NCBI GenBank assembly: GCA_011800805.1
Contig: MPNW01000194.1
Location: 41,724-105,723, forward strand
Length of the DNA: 64,000 nt
Direction: 5' to 3'
From: Hirudo medicinalis
Taxonomy: Eukaryota; Annelida; Clitellata; Hirudinida; Hirudinidae
Positions 1 through 12,200 of the stretch are shown here, piece after piece. A model generated the notes under the pieces. That model did no database searches and was not told where the DNA came from. It was given only the letters and a program-made list of their open reading frames with translations. Position numbers and translations under genes: made by a program. The first letter of the stretch is position 1. The number at the start of each line of letters is the position of its first letter.

Positions 1-475
1 GAATTAGCAGATAGTTAATGATGCTGCTGGTGGCTCACACACTGAGCGCTTGTTCAGTCTCAAGCAGCTCATTATGCATTATAAATTATTATGTCAAACC
101 ATTGGTTTACATAAAGAAGCATTAATTTTGACACATTTGTTGTCAGTTAGCCTGCCACAACTAAGCCTAAAAAATGTGTGCAGCTGTCAATGTTGTCAGT
201 CAATTTCACACCAGTTTGTTTCCTGTTGGTCTCTCAGTTTGAGATCCTGGATCCTAAATTTACAAAATTTAATAAAACACAATGCTTACTTTAAATTTGA
301 ACATCTTATTGTGAGCTGGCCCTGATTCCTCTAGAAGGATGAACTCTGGGGGGTCCCAGTGGTTCTTTGAACAGATCTCAGTGAGGACGGAGACTGGATG
401 CTTACCCACTATAAAGATTATCGTTCAAAAATTTAAGTTTGGTCACAAAAACGATGCATTCATCAGAAAACTTAC

Positions 476-3400
476 ATGTGATGTCAGATACTTCAGAAAC
501 GGCTTGTGGGCAAGGAGGGGGCGTCAGATTTGGTGTGGGATGGGGTGTTAGATTTGGCCTGGGAGGGGGCATCCTGAGCGGCAGTATCCCATGTGGCAGA
601 GGCATTTGAAGAAATTGTGAGGCTGCTTGACTCTGAAGATTTGGTCTCATCATAAGTGCTTGTCTCAAAACTGCCTGCTGGAACATTGCTTGTTTCATCA
701 TGGCTTGGTGCACTAGAGCCCTCTCCAAAGCTAATTTTTGAATCCTCTCAGGATCTTCCTCTGGGGCAACTAACCCTGTTAAGTTTTTGTAATTCTCAAT
801 AAATTTTAAAATGTTCTAAAAATAAATCACTAAACTAGTTTTATGAATAAGTGTCTGACAATATAACCTTTCCTGTCAGTTTTGATATCAATACTGAGGG
901 GAACTGTCATTCCTTCACTGTTCTTTCCAAGACCTTCACCCTCCTTCCATCCCATTTTCTTTAGCAGCAATTTACCAATGCCACCTGATAGAGGTGGTGC
1001 ATTGTTTAGAGCATCCTTAAATAAGAACAGTCACACAGGTTATTGAGTTTCTTAACAAATACATCTCCAGTCAGTAAACTCAAAATGATAATGACAACAT
1101 GGAAAAACAGTGCCGATTTTCATCACTTACGTTCTGTAGATTGAAACGATGACAGCTGCATTATTAGGGAGCTGTAGCGTGGCATCAAGTTGAGACAAGA
1201 AGCTAATTTCTTTTTGAATTTATCTGCTATCAACAAGCTTTCTCTTGCAGATGTCCTTTTAAAAAGGGCCAAAGCAAAATTTTTTTGGTCTGAATGTTAA
1301 TTTGTGGGTGTGAAGTACCAGACCAAAAAAATTTTACTGCGAGAGAAAACTTGTTGCCGAAATTTGTTCATGCATAAGATGTGGATGAATGAAGCGTTGA
1401 TTATGACTGTTCAATTTGTTTTTGGATAATGTTATGGCAAGGGGCTGTTTCATCCCATGCCAAGAATAATAATAATAACAATAATTAAAACATTGAGACT
1501 TTTCAAAGGAAATTGAATTTTGATGATTGGGGATGTTTAAGGACTTGGCAGATTAAATATGAAGCAACGTTCAGTTTGTTGGGGCTTCTTGATATAAAAA
1601 AAATCAAAATCAAATCAAACCTTTTTAACCCAAAGGGGGTAACTTCCAGACAGTTCTTGTTGAGAAAGAGTTTGAACATTGGTTGATCCTGTGAATTGCC
1701 CTGGAATCTCTTTTGCACTCACCCACTTTGAAGCCTGGCAAAATTAAAATTAGATATCAATAATTAACATCTGCTACAAATAAATTGACAAACTTAGCAA
1801 AGTCTTTAACACAAACTCTAATTTCATTTTAAACTCATTCTATTTGTTGCATGACATGAATTTGGTTCTTTGATTCTGATCTATTATTGTCATGAACCCC
1901 TTGTGCTAGACTATCTGTGGTTCCCATGTTAGGAGTGATCTATGCTCGTAAATAGTTGCTTAATTAGGAATAATAAGAAAAAAATTCCCACCATCAATAC
2001 ATCTTTTGAAAATGATGACTTTGGTACTGAGTTCTCTACGGCACTTATTTCAGACTGCTTTGCCTTTTAGAAACAAACATTACAATGATCTTAAGTCATA
2101 TTCATTGTATGAGAATTACACTCACGTCAACTGGCGCCACTCCATCAACATCAACAGTACCAGCAACATTGGTTGCCTCTCTTTCTTTGTGCACATTTCC
2201 ACTGGAAACTGGAAATAGGGAGCTGATCTCTGCCATTTGAACCATTTTTTCTTGCAGGGTCATTTGATTCAAAATAGGGCCATTCTGTATGGAATCACAA
2301 TTAGTACTTACATAGCTGTCACAATTATAATAAAACAATTTATGTATTGCTTGTGCAAATAAACCTTCATGTCTTTATTAGTTCTGGCTGGAATGAAGGG
2401 CATTTCCTCCTCATCAATGAGTTGTGTGCTGCCATCTATGAAGCCTTGTATTTCCTCTGCACTAACTTCAGCAATCCTTTTGCAGAACTCTGATTGTAAA
2501 TTTAAATGTAGTTCATTTATATAGCGCCATATGCATAGCGTCAGAGGTGCTTTTTGTTAATCATTTATATAGCGCTCCTTCTCAAGGGCGCTTGCGGCAG
2601 TGCAGGATGGGTTTTGAACACGACACATTACGACTGTTGCCATTACCGCCCTATGCAGGAAGGTAACCCGTTCGGCCAACCTGCACGCCATAAATTAATT
2701 CAATGATTTAAATATCTAGAAAAGTCCAGAAATTAAAAAAGTATCTCAGATATGAAAAAACCTGTAAGTTCCTCAAGAGTCTTTCCACCAGATTTCAGAA
2801 GGGCAGTATCTTCGGGCTTAGTAGTAGTAGCAGCAGTTGTAGTAGTCTGTTGACGAGCAGCAAGGTTGGCATTTTGAAGTGCATTTTTGCTGTTGGTGGT
2901 GAGAGAATTATGTTATTTCATAGAGGCAACAATTTAAATCATGCCAAGGAATTTATCTGTATTATATAAATATAAAAATCCTGTACATGAACAGGGTCCA
3001 AAAAGCTCTCTAGCTTAAGGGCTAGATCTATATTTTTATTTTGTTCATCTAAATCCTCAAATTCTTGGACCATTAAATACAAATTTGTACTCAGTTCACA
3101 AAAAAAACTGATGTACAAACAATTAATATTAAAGATGCCAAAAAAAGATGTACAAATCGAAGTCATGAATATAGCTTCATACTGTTACTTAGCAATAACC
3201 AGATTAATTGTCTTAATAAACATCCCCTAATGACCCCATGTGCCCCCTAAATAATTAGATAATATGTTTGTCCTTTTTATATGCCATATTCATCTCATAG
3301 TAATAAAGATATTGTAAAAAAATTCTCACATTGCTATTTGTCTGAGCTTCACTTTATCTATCTTGAAACTTGGCTGATCATCGTTGCTGCCCGATCTTTT

Positions 3401-5329
3401 GCTTCTGGAACAAATTTGCATAAAATTTTATTTGTTGGATTCAAGCAAATAGCTTTAGATATAAGAAATATTAACAATAATTTTGTGCTTCAAAATTTTT
3501 AACTTCAGAGGTTAAGAGTAGAATCAAATGCCAAATATATAAACATAAAAGCCCATAATTCTTGATAATTCAGCACCTTTTAGAACCAGCAGATTGTTCT
3601 CGTGACTGCCTGGACTTTTCTCGTGACTTAGAATGATTTCTTGGCTTTGAATGATCTCTGGATTTTTTTGTTTTACTGCGAGCCCTTGATTTGTCCCTCG
3701 ATTCTTTAGCCATCTCTCTAGATTTTGACCTTTTCATTGATCTTCCATCCTTCGATCTCCGTGCCCTCTTCTTTGATCCTCTGTCTTCCGAACCTTCTCG
3801 TGACCTATCTCTTTTTGACTTATCGCTTGATTTCTTCCTTGGTTCTGATCTGTCCCTTGATCTTTTAGATTTTTTTGATTTGTTCTTTAACCTTTTACTT
3901 GACCCTGACCTGGATCGTGTCTTCCTTGACTTGCTTTTTGACCCCGACCTGGATCGAGACCTCCGTGACTTGCTTTTCGGTTCTGACCTACTTCTTGATC
4001 TCCTTGATTTTTTTCTGGAAGTATTCCTTGATTTTGATCCATCCCTGGACTTGGGTCGGCTTCTCTTTGACTTTTCTTGAGATTTTGGCCCGTCCCTGTT
4101 TTTTGCTGACTCTTCTTGGCCTATCTTGTTTGCTGCAACTTGCAATGCATCTCTTTGAGATTCAGATCCTTTCAATGTTTCCTTTGATTTCTCTCTCTTG
4201 TCTGAGTTTTTTATTTCTGTTTGATTGTTTTGTTTTCCTATGTAACCATCTTTTCTCTGTTTGCTAGAATTGCAATCTTGAGAAAGATCCGGTGAACTTC
4301 TTCTGGATGCATCAGTTCTAAGATCTAAAGGAGGACTAACCTTGACTGGAAAAAAAACACTGAAAGCTAGAAACAAAATTATTAATAAATTAAATGTATA
4401 AAAACTAATAAACGCTTATTATAATAAAATATTAATTATCCTTACCATTTTCTTCACTATTTTCATTTTGAGAAGATTGAATTTTCACACCAGAGGAAAT
4501 GAAGGCAACACTCTCCAAAGAAATTTTTAGATTCAGTTTTTTACCCCTTTTATGCAAAGGATTATTACTCTGTCTTTCATCACTTGGCAGAATAGGAGCA
4601 GTCTCAGGAATAGGTATTTCAGAAATATCCATAACATCATCCCCATTTAAATTTACATTGGTTTTTGAGCAATTATTAACCAGAATATTGGAGGATGTCC
4701 TAGGCAACTTTTCTATTGATTTGATGTCATCACTTGCAATTTTATTTTCCTCTGAGTTTTCTGCTTGTCTCAAATGTGCATTTTGAATGCAAGCCTCAAG
4801 CCTTTTTCTCAATGTCTCATCACTATCATCAATAATCATTTCAGAATCTGATAGTGTGACAACATTATGTTTCTCTTCATAAATTATCTCTATTGAGGAT
4901 TCTCTTGAATTCTCAGATTCTTTATTTGTAGATTTCACATTTTTACGATAACAAGCTCGCTTTGAAACTACTGTATTAGACACAGAAGTGATCAAAGATG
5001 AATTTGAAGAACCCTTACCTAACAAGCCTACAGAAGTTTTATCTTGGGCTCTCTTAGGAGATTTATCTTTATCATCTAAAAGCAAAATAGTGACATTTTA
5101 AACAACAATATAAATACTTAACACAGTAAATTCAAACACCATCACTTTTCTTATGCTTTTTTTCTTTTAGTGCCTTTTTATCTTTTTTATGCTTGTGTGA
5201 TTTCTTTGATGATTCTTTTGCAGGAGACTTTTTTGATTTTTTTTTCTTGCTGTGCTTTGCAGAATCTAGCACCTTTTCTTGATTTTTACATTTCAACTTT
5301 TCAGCTACATCTTCAGAGCTCGACTTCAT
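476..5329 (-). CDS. SON: SON-like splicing factor (RS-rich, G-patch), 3' end beyond window
   Basis: SON is a nuclear-speckle protein that helps splice weak introns. Exons I resolve (high to low coordinate): 5140-5329, 4446-5075, 3577-4345, 2762-2889, 2365-2489, 2126-2284, perhaps 2001-2063, 1621-1734, 868-1015, 476-775; all join in phase. The first exon is a Lys-rich tract (SHKHKKDKKALKEKKHKK). Exon 3577-4345 is a long RS domain. The later exons carry SON-specific strings: GKTLEELTEFCKRIAE, SSLFPVSSGNVHKE, IPGQFTGSTNVQTLSQQEL, then a G-patch (GGIGKLLLKKMGWKEGEGLG) ending DRKGLVA as in vertebrate SON. Exon 476-775 is Met/Gln/Pro-rich. The last donor at 475 points off the left edge, where the expected dsRNA-binding domain should lie; I cannot find it in 1-475. 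About 860 aa are visible, much shorter than the roughly 2,400 aa of human SON because the long repeat region is missing. Identity is secure; exon 2001-2063 is uncertain. Confidence 0.9.
868..1015 (-). other. SON: SON G-patch exon
   Basis: This 148-nt exon encodes almost the whole G-patch: glycines spaced as GGIG...MGWKEGEGLGKN, then PLSIDIKTDRK. It joins the previous exon after WVKK in phase 0 and the next with one leftover G, so that DRK-G-LVA is restored across the junction. That junction is what identifies the gene as SON rather than another G-patch protein. Confidence 0.88.
1229..1362. repeat. Small foldback element in a SON intron
   Basis: Two arms in opposite orientation share a core reading aaaatttttttggtctg (about 1274-1290 and, reversed, 1320-1337). 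Outer segments also pair: caagctttctcttgcag on the left against the reverse of ctgcgagagaaaacttg on the right. The left arm has an extra ~20 bp. This looks like a short MITE or foldback element and has no coding content. Confidence 0.5.
2515..2695. repeat. Dispersed SINE/LINE-tail repeat (tttatatagcgcc family)
   Basis: Lies in a SON intron. Two units start with catttatatagcgc (about 2517 and 2562), followed by agggcgcttgcgg, a tRNA B-box-like gggttttgaacacg (about 2611) and acgactgttgcca. Related pieces occur at 11637-11652 (the 3' end of the LINE), 16040-16115, 37380-37510, 40262-40440, 56608-56640 and 56731-56775. A shared 3' tail with the LINE suggests SINEs that borrow its machinery. Confidence 0.55.
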
Positions 5330-6214
5330 CTGATATCAGTTTGGATGTAACAAGATTGAATTTAATAATAAAATATCTATTGAACTAAAAACATTTTTCG
5401 TGCTTTAGTAAATGTACCCGCTGTAATTATTTAAATCCTATTACTTCGTACTTTGTGGGACCAAAGCTGTACTTGGACATCATATTCTCAATAATATCTA
5501 AAGCCAGCATAAATGCTAATTGGAAATAATTTTATTGTTTTATCCTTAAAAACATACTAAAATTCTGAAGGCCCTTCAAATCACAGATAATGCATTTATG
5601 AAATTCATCATTATTGTCATTGGGATCTTGTCGTGTGGATTAAATAACAAGTACAAGTGAAGTTATTAATTAAAAAACAGGTAGCTCCAAAGTTGCGTTT
5701 TAAATATATGTTTTCAAATTTAATGATTGCTTAAATGGTTACCTCCACCAAATCAACGCAATGACGATAATTATAAATGTAAACAAAAACAATAGTAAAT
5801 GTATATACAGTTATATCAAAAACATCATATTAAAATTTTCATGTATTGTTTTTATTTTATCTTAAAAATATATTTTTGTATAAATTTTATTGATTGATTT
5901 ATTTATTAATCCTTAATTTGCCTATTTGGCGGGAAAGGTTTTTCGAAGATTTGTACACACTCGATAAGTTGAGTAGATATTCTCATAATTTTTCTGCATA
6001 CGGTAACATGATATTTACACCCTGTCCCACCTGTATGTGCACTGAATCACCTGACATCGCAAGCAAAAAAACGAGTCTGTTGATTGGAGCAGCATGGGTA
6101 GCGAAACAAATATTGATCGAGTAGAAGCTGAGTAACGTATACGTTGAGATAACTTTTACTATTTTGAAACAGAACTGTTCCCCATCTTTGGGATTGTTTT
6201 TTGTTTATTCGAGA
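5330..6214. other. Intergenic gap between two divergent genes
   Basis: Very A+T-rich DNA between the SON start (minus strand) and the start of the coiled-coil/SH3 gene (plus strand). It may hold both promoters, but I see no clear TATA box, repeat or conserved coding sequence. Confidence 0.5.
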
Positions 6215-9200
6215 ATGAATAAAATGAAATTCACTACAGATCGCCGCATGTCTTTTCCATCTCGTGAAGAATCTTTGGCTTGTGAGTAATTCGAGAGATA
6301 AAAAGAATGGAATTTTAAAACTTATTTTTAATTTGTAATTTGTGGTCTAATTATTTCCAGCCGAAGTTGACGATCTTACCGTTATTGCTGAGTTCGACTA
6401 TCCGTCGGATGATGATCAAATAAATTCTTATCACATCACCTCTCCATATGAAATTGTCGGTTTGTCGCTTACGGATGGATCAAAGCATGTAGCTCCTAAT
6501 TCCGATCATGGAGTCGGTGGGTCAGTCCTTTTAAGAGTATAAATCAAGGTTATAACCGCCTAAGGTGTTTCTCTTGCACAAATCAAATTTACTATTTCCA
6601 GTTTTGATCGAGAGAATTATAGCATTTCAAATGGTCATTTTCAAGACTTCGGATATGACAAACAGTCCAGAGATATTAGTCACAAAAGTGAGGATTTCGT
6701 GGATTCAAACATTTACGACCAAAAAGGACTTCGGAAAGAGGACTACAAATCAGCTGGAATCCAGGCAACGATTACTTACAATTCAAGGGCAACATCTCCG
6801 TTCACAAGTGTGGACTATATCAATAATCGGGACATGAATCATGATGAAAATGTTCCCTTTGCAACGCTCTTATATCCTGACATGGAGTACCTTCGATATG
6901 AAATTTTACCATATTCAGATTTTATTCCAACGACGAAGTATTACGAGGTCCTGCAAAACCTGGTGAGTAGCTGTTGTCTAAAAAGCTTAAAGGTGCAATA
7001 GTCTTTGTCGAATATGGATTAAATTAGCTTAAAAGATGAATATTATCAACTTAGTTTGAAGATAAAGGTACCGACACTGATTCGTTGGAAAAAGTACACG
7101 ATAGGACGGATAAAATCTCTATGACGGATTGTTCCATTTTCGATAAGCATGATAACAGCACAATGACAAGGAGTTTGGTCACAAGAAATATGGCCACTTC
7201 TATTGAAATTAACGATGGTCATTTATTGGAGCAAAATCAGAAAGATAAACCTGCATTAAAAGTAGGATTTTTTTTAATTCCTTTATTTTCGAGATCAAAG
7301 AGATGCAATGCAATAAGAACCCCAATAAAATTCTAAAGTCTTTTAACACGGCTCGAGATGTCCACGGAACAGGTGGATCCGTTCTTTTGATGGCTATAAA
7401 ATATGTAGCAATCGTTACAGCCTCATCCATGTTCTCTATATCGTTGTGCTTTTCATGGATTTATACAGAAGTTTGTCGAGGGGAGGGGGAGGGGGTGTTA
7501 ACCAAGATCCGGGGGTGAATCTCCCTAACTGGCTACCGACTTGGAATGGACGTTTTATCTGATGACCTTTTTTTTTTGTTCTTCCAAGACCAAATTGAAC
7601 TAACTTGGTTGCTCGCAAGTGTGCACCCCAAGTGCAGCTGTTAGGGGCTGTCAAAAAAAATCCTCAAAATTTCCTTAAAGTATTTCGAATTTCAGTAGTA
7701 CATGCAAGTTAGGGATAGCACCAGATATGGGACCAAGTACTGAGGCCCAAGTACAAGTACTCATGGTCCAGAACAGATGGTGGTCCAAGTACCGACGAGT
7801 GCTGAACAAGTACTTGTACAAGTATTTCACTAATTTATCTCTGCTCCATTGCCCAGACCGTATAAAGTGATTGTTTATTGTTCAAATTTAATTATCTCAG
7901 GTCAAACGATGTTATTCTTAAAAAAAAATATGTATTATTATTAGTAACAAATGTTTTTATTAATATCAAATAATAAATAGCCTTAATTAAAGTATGTCTT
8001 AATCAAAATGACGCTGCAGTACTGAGGACAAAGATAATTTGTGACAAGGTTTGATATCAAGTTTATTTTTTTCAAAATATAGAAACTTAAAAAACTAATG
8101 TTATCATGCAATGTTTGAGATATACTTTAGCAATAGTAGAAAAGCCATGGTTCTTGAATAGACTTATGGGGTCTCATAATGACCCCTCCATGACCAGGAC
8201 CACCGAGAGTGGGGGAAGGGCAAGCGGCCAGAAGCCCGACAATTTTTTTGGGCCGCCCGGGTTTTACAATATTATAATATTACAATCATGATTTTTTTTG
8301 CATTTCCATTACCAAATTGACATAACACAGGGGCCCGTTGCCTAGAGGCCCAAAATTTCTGTCTGCGGCCCCGTCCATGAGTAAATAATCTTCCCCTTGG
8401 GACACTTTAAGCTGGAACATAAAAACTTGCTGAACCTTTTTTTTCATTGGAATTTATTAAAAAAATAAATTTTTGAAATTATTATTATTTGTCTTTCACT
8501 TCCTCTTTTATTACTTTGAGATTTTTAATTATTCAGAAAGTAAATGTCATCAGATTCATTAAAAAAACTGTGATTGTTTATCACACACCCTTGAAACTTT
8601 AAACAAACAGAATATGTAGAACGTTTAAATTATCCAGTGTTTCGGAGTGTCCTTTGTATATATATATATATATTTAATTTAGAATTTTAAATTTTAATTT
8701 TAATAGAAAGGAATCTACAATCTTGTTAAGTTTCATCCCACAAATTCAATTAAGACAATAAGCGTCAAAGAACATGCGTTTCAATAACATGGGAACAAGT
8801 ACTGGGATCCAAGTACAAGTACAAGTACTCAAGGCTTGAGTACTAGTATAGGTATCTGAAATCGGTACACGAGTAATACTTGTACAAGTACAAGCAAGTA
8901 CTCCATGACTGGATAGCGCACCTTTTCAATTGCAGACAAATGCTTTAATTTCGCCCCTGGAAGTTTAGAAAAGGAGTTCTTTTGCATCCACTCGTCGTAA
9001 TTTTTGATCTTTCTGAAGTGCTCTTCATCAAATGGAATCATCACAAACGATGCTGCGTTCTTTGTTCCAGGCGTATAGGTCCGCTTTCTAAGCCCTACTT
9101 CGGTTTTTTTTCGTGACTCGATCTTGGTTGGACTGAATTCTGCTGACAACATCTAACAACTGCTAACAACCATTTGATGATGTCCTTTATTTTTAAGTAA

Positions 9201-12200
9201 AATAAGTTTTGTTGTTCATATCAATATCACGCTTATATTTAATATAATTTTTAACTCACTTCGCAAAACAGGAGGTGGGATCACAAGTATTTCCACTTGT
9301 TGGCAGTCTCGGTATCCAAGTTGCTTTGGGTGAAGAAGATGATCGAAATCACGTAACTTTTTTTTGTATAAACAATCAGCGTCTTACACGAAATATTACG
9401 TATTTTAAGATATTGTTAAGACTTGTTCGTGGATGATTTGATTTTACTGCGGTGATGTCCACTTGAATGAGAACTGGTATTCTTAATTAATTGCACTCAT
9501 CTTAGATCAACCACAAAAATTGATTTGAATATTCAGCAGATTACCAAATAATATTTTGTGGCATCAAACTTTCAACGACTTTCATTTTAGAATGATTTTT
9601 AAACAGCTGCAAGATCTCGAAAACTCATTGACTGAGGCGAAACACTGGAAAATTATTTCTGAAAATTTTCAAACAGAAAATGATGAGTTGAAGGGACTTG
9701 TGGGCATCATGAAATCCGAGGTAGCATCTTTCGACATTAAGATGCAGTATGACATTTCAATACTGCATGAGGAATCAACAATGTATATACTAACATAAAA
9801 TATCTCCACAAATTCCACACGTTTCATAGAAAACGTAAATTTGTAATTTATAGATTGCTGGTCTTAGGGATTACCCGGAGAAAATACGAATTCTTGAAGA
9901 TGATAAGAATAAAATGGAGAACAGTTTACTGGACTTGGAAAATAGGATGAAAAATGTACTCATTGACTCGGAAAACGATACGAAATTTATGAGATCAAAA
10001 TTAGAAAAAGCTATTGCAGATCTAGAGGACAAGGTTAAGTTTCATAAATTATTTTCATAAAAAAGGTTATCGACCATATTTTATAGTTTAGTAGGAAATT
10101 GCAAATTAAGAATTGATACCTTGTCTGCAGGATGTGCATGTCAAGGAAATGTCAACACAGTTGGATGATTACAAATCAAGGCAGTCAAACCTTGAAAAAG
10201 TCATTAAAGATCTCAAACTTCGCTTGAACATGGACAGTCAAAATCTGAAAAGATATGAGGAGTTGGAAGCTATGAGTGACTCCAGAAATAAAGATGTCAG
10301 TCGCAGATAACATAATCGTTATTGCAACTAAATACAAATTAAATTAAATGAAGTTACGATTAATATATTTAAATTTGTTTGAAATATTCATCAGATTAAT
10401 TTAAACGTTAAAAGCACTTTGCCCGACGATCACACCAGCGATGAATACGAGGACCTTCTCAGAAAGGTTAAACACAATTTTGAAATAATATTGAATGTTA
10501 GAACAACATATTCTATAATTTTTTTTGAGGCTAAAAACCACATTTCAGAAAAGTTTTTCATTTCCAGTACAACAACTTGAGGACAGTTGCAAGCAAACTT
10601 CAAACATCGGTTTCTCCACTTAAGGCAAAACTCGGACTTACCAGTAAGAAGTGTCGAAGAAAGGTGTGTGTCCGATGGATGTTCACTTTACGCATACCAT
10701 AACAGATCTAAAATCTTTTCCTGGGTCAAGATAAGAATTTATATTGGTTATTTATATAAAAAATATCAACGTTTGTAAAGAAGGAGGACGTGTAAGTTAA
10801 TTTTATAACGTTATCAAAGGATGAACTGCTGATAAAATTAATTGAATGCGAAGAAATTCCACACCATTTGAAAAATGAAGTCGAAGACAATCTAAGAGAT
10901 AACGACCACTACAGAGTCTTGTCTCCTCTCACACTAACTCACGTTAACAGACTTGAGGTTCTTTTTCCACATTTTTTGATCATGCATAAATGGTGACTTT
11001 AGTAAATTTTATAGCACGATCTGTTCAACCACATTTATGAAAAAATTCCTTACTTCGGCCATGTTGATGAAGCGCCATTAAACAAAATATCCTTAAGTTC
11101 GGGGGAACTTCTTAATGGAAATGCTCCGGAAGATTTAATATATGAAGCGGAGAAGTCTGCAAAACTCTCAAATCCAATTCAGAAGCCACTTTCTGTAGAG
11201 GATGATTTATTCGCAAACATCGGTAGAAGAACCCAACTTCCACAAACATTACATGGCCACGAATATGCTAGGAGTGGTAGACAAAGTGATCAAATTATCA
11301 GTGGACGCAAAATGAAACTAAACGATCCGACTGTGGATTTTTCAGCCAGAAAACATGATGAAACTTTCAGAATGCCTCTTGGGAGAACAGCTCCTACAAG
11401 CAGTTTGTCATTGCGTTATTTATTCCACTATTTGAAACTTTTTCAGCACTAAATACTTTTTCTAGGCGTTCCACCTCCGCAAAATTTTAGAATCGATGAT
11501 ATTTTGGAGATGAAACGATTTTTGTTTTTCTGGGAGCCAGCTCAAACACGACAAGCTTCAATTGTGGGATATGAGGTAACAAATCTGACCTCAGAATTTT
11601 ATACTTTTAAATAATAATAACAATAATAGTAATAGTTCATTTATATGGCGCCATAAGAGGTCGGGGATTTAGCAGAAGTTGTGTCGACAGAGAGGAACGG
11701 ACGTATATGTTGGATCGTCCAGATGAGGTGGTTACAGGATTTTATTATAGAGGTGGCGTGCTGTTTAAATCTGAGGTGGTCAAAAGTGACGCCGAGGAGT
11801 TTTAGGGCAGTAGAAAAAGAAGGAAGAATAGTGCCAGCGATGTTTATTGAAAGTGGGGGAGATAGATTCTTGAGGTGTTTGGATTTGTCAACAAACATGA
11901 TTTCGGATTTCTGCGGGTTGAGTTGAAGAAAATTGACGAGATGCCAGTCGTTAATGGCATCCGTGCACTTGCGCAGATTGTCAAGTTGTTCGGACTCACT
12001 GTGGTTGGAGAGGACAGAATAAAGGCTCGTGTCATCCTCGTATTGGTGAAAAGACACGTTGAAGTTCTTAACGATGTCGAACAAGGGTGAGGCATAGGTC
12101 GTGAAGAGTAGGGGTCCTAGTGCAGAGCACTGGGAACCGGCAAGAAGTACAGCAGAGGGGGAAGTGTGATCGCCAAGCTTAAAATAAAAGGTTAAAGCTT

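Noticed and set aside
1..475. dsRNA-binding exon of SON at the left edge
   Set aside because: No reading on the minus strand resembles the expected domain; an acceptor-like tttttag exists but is followed by stops in frame.
3691..4267. Long plus-strand frames opposite the SON RS exon
   Set aside because: They are the antisense of Ser-Arg repeats, which rarely contain stops on the other strand; the minus-strand reading has splice sites and family matches.
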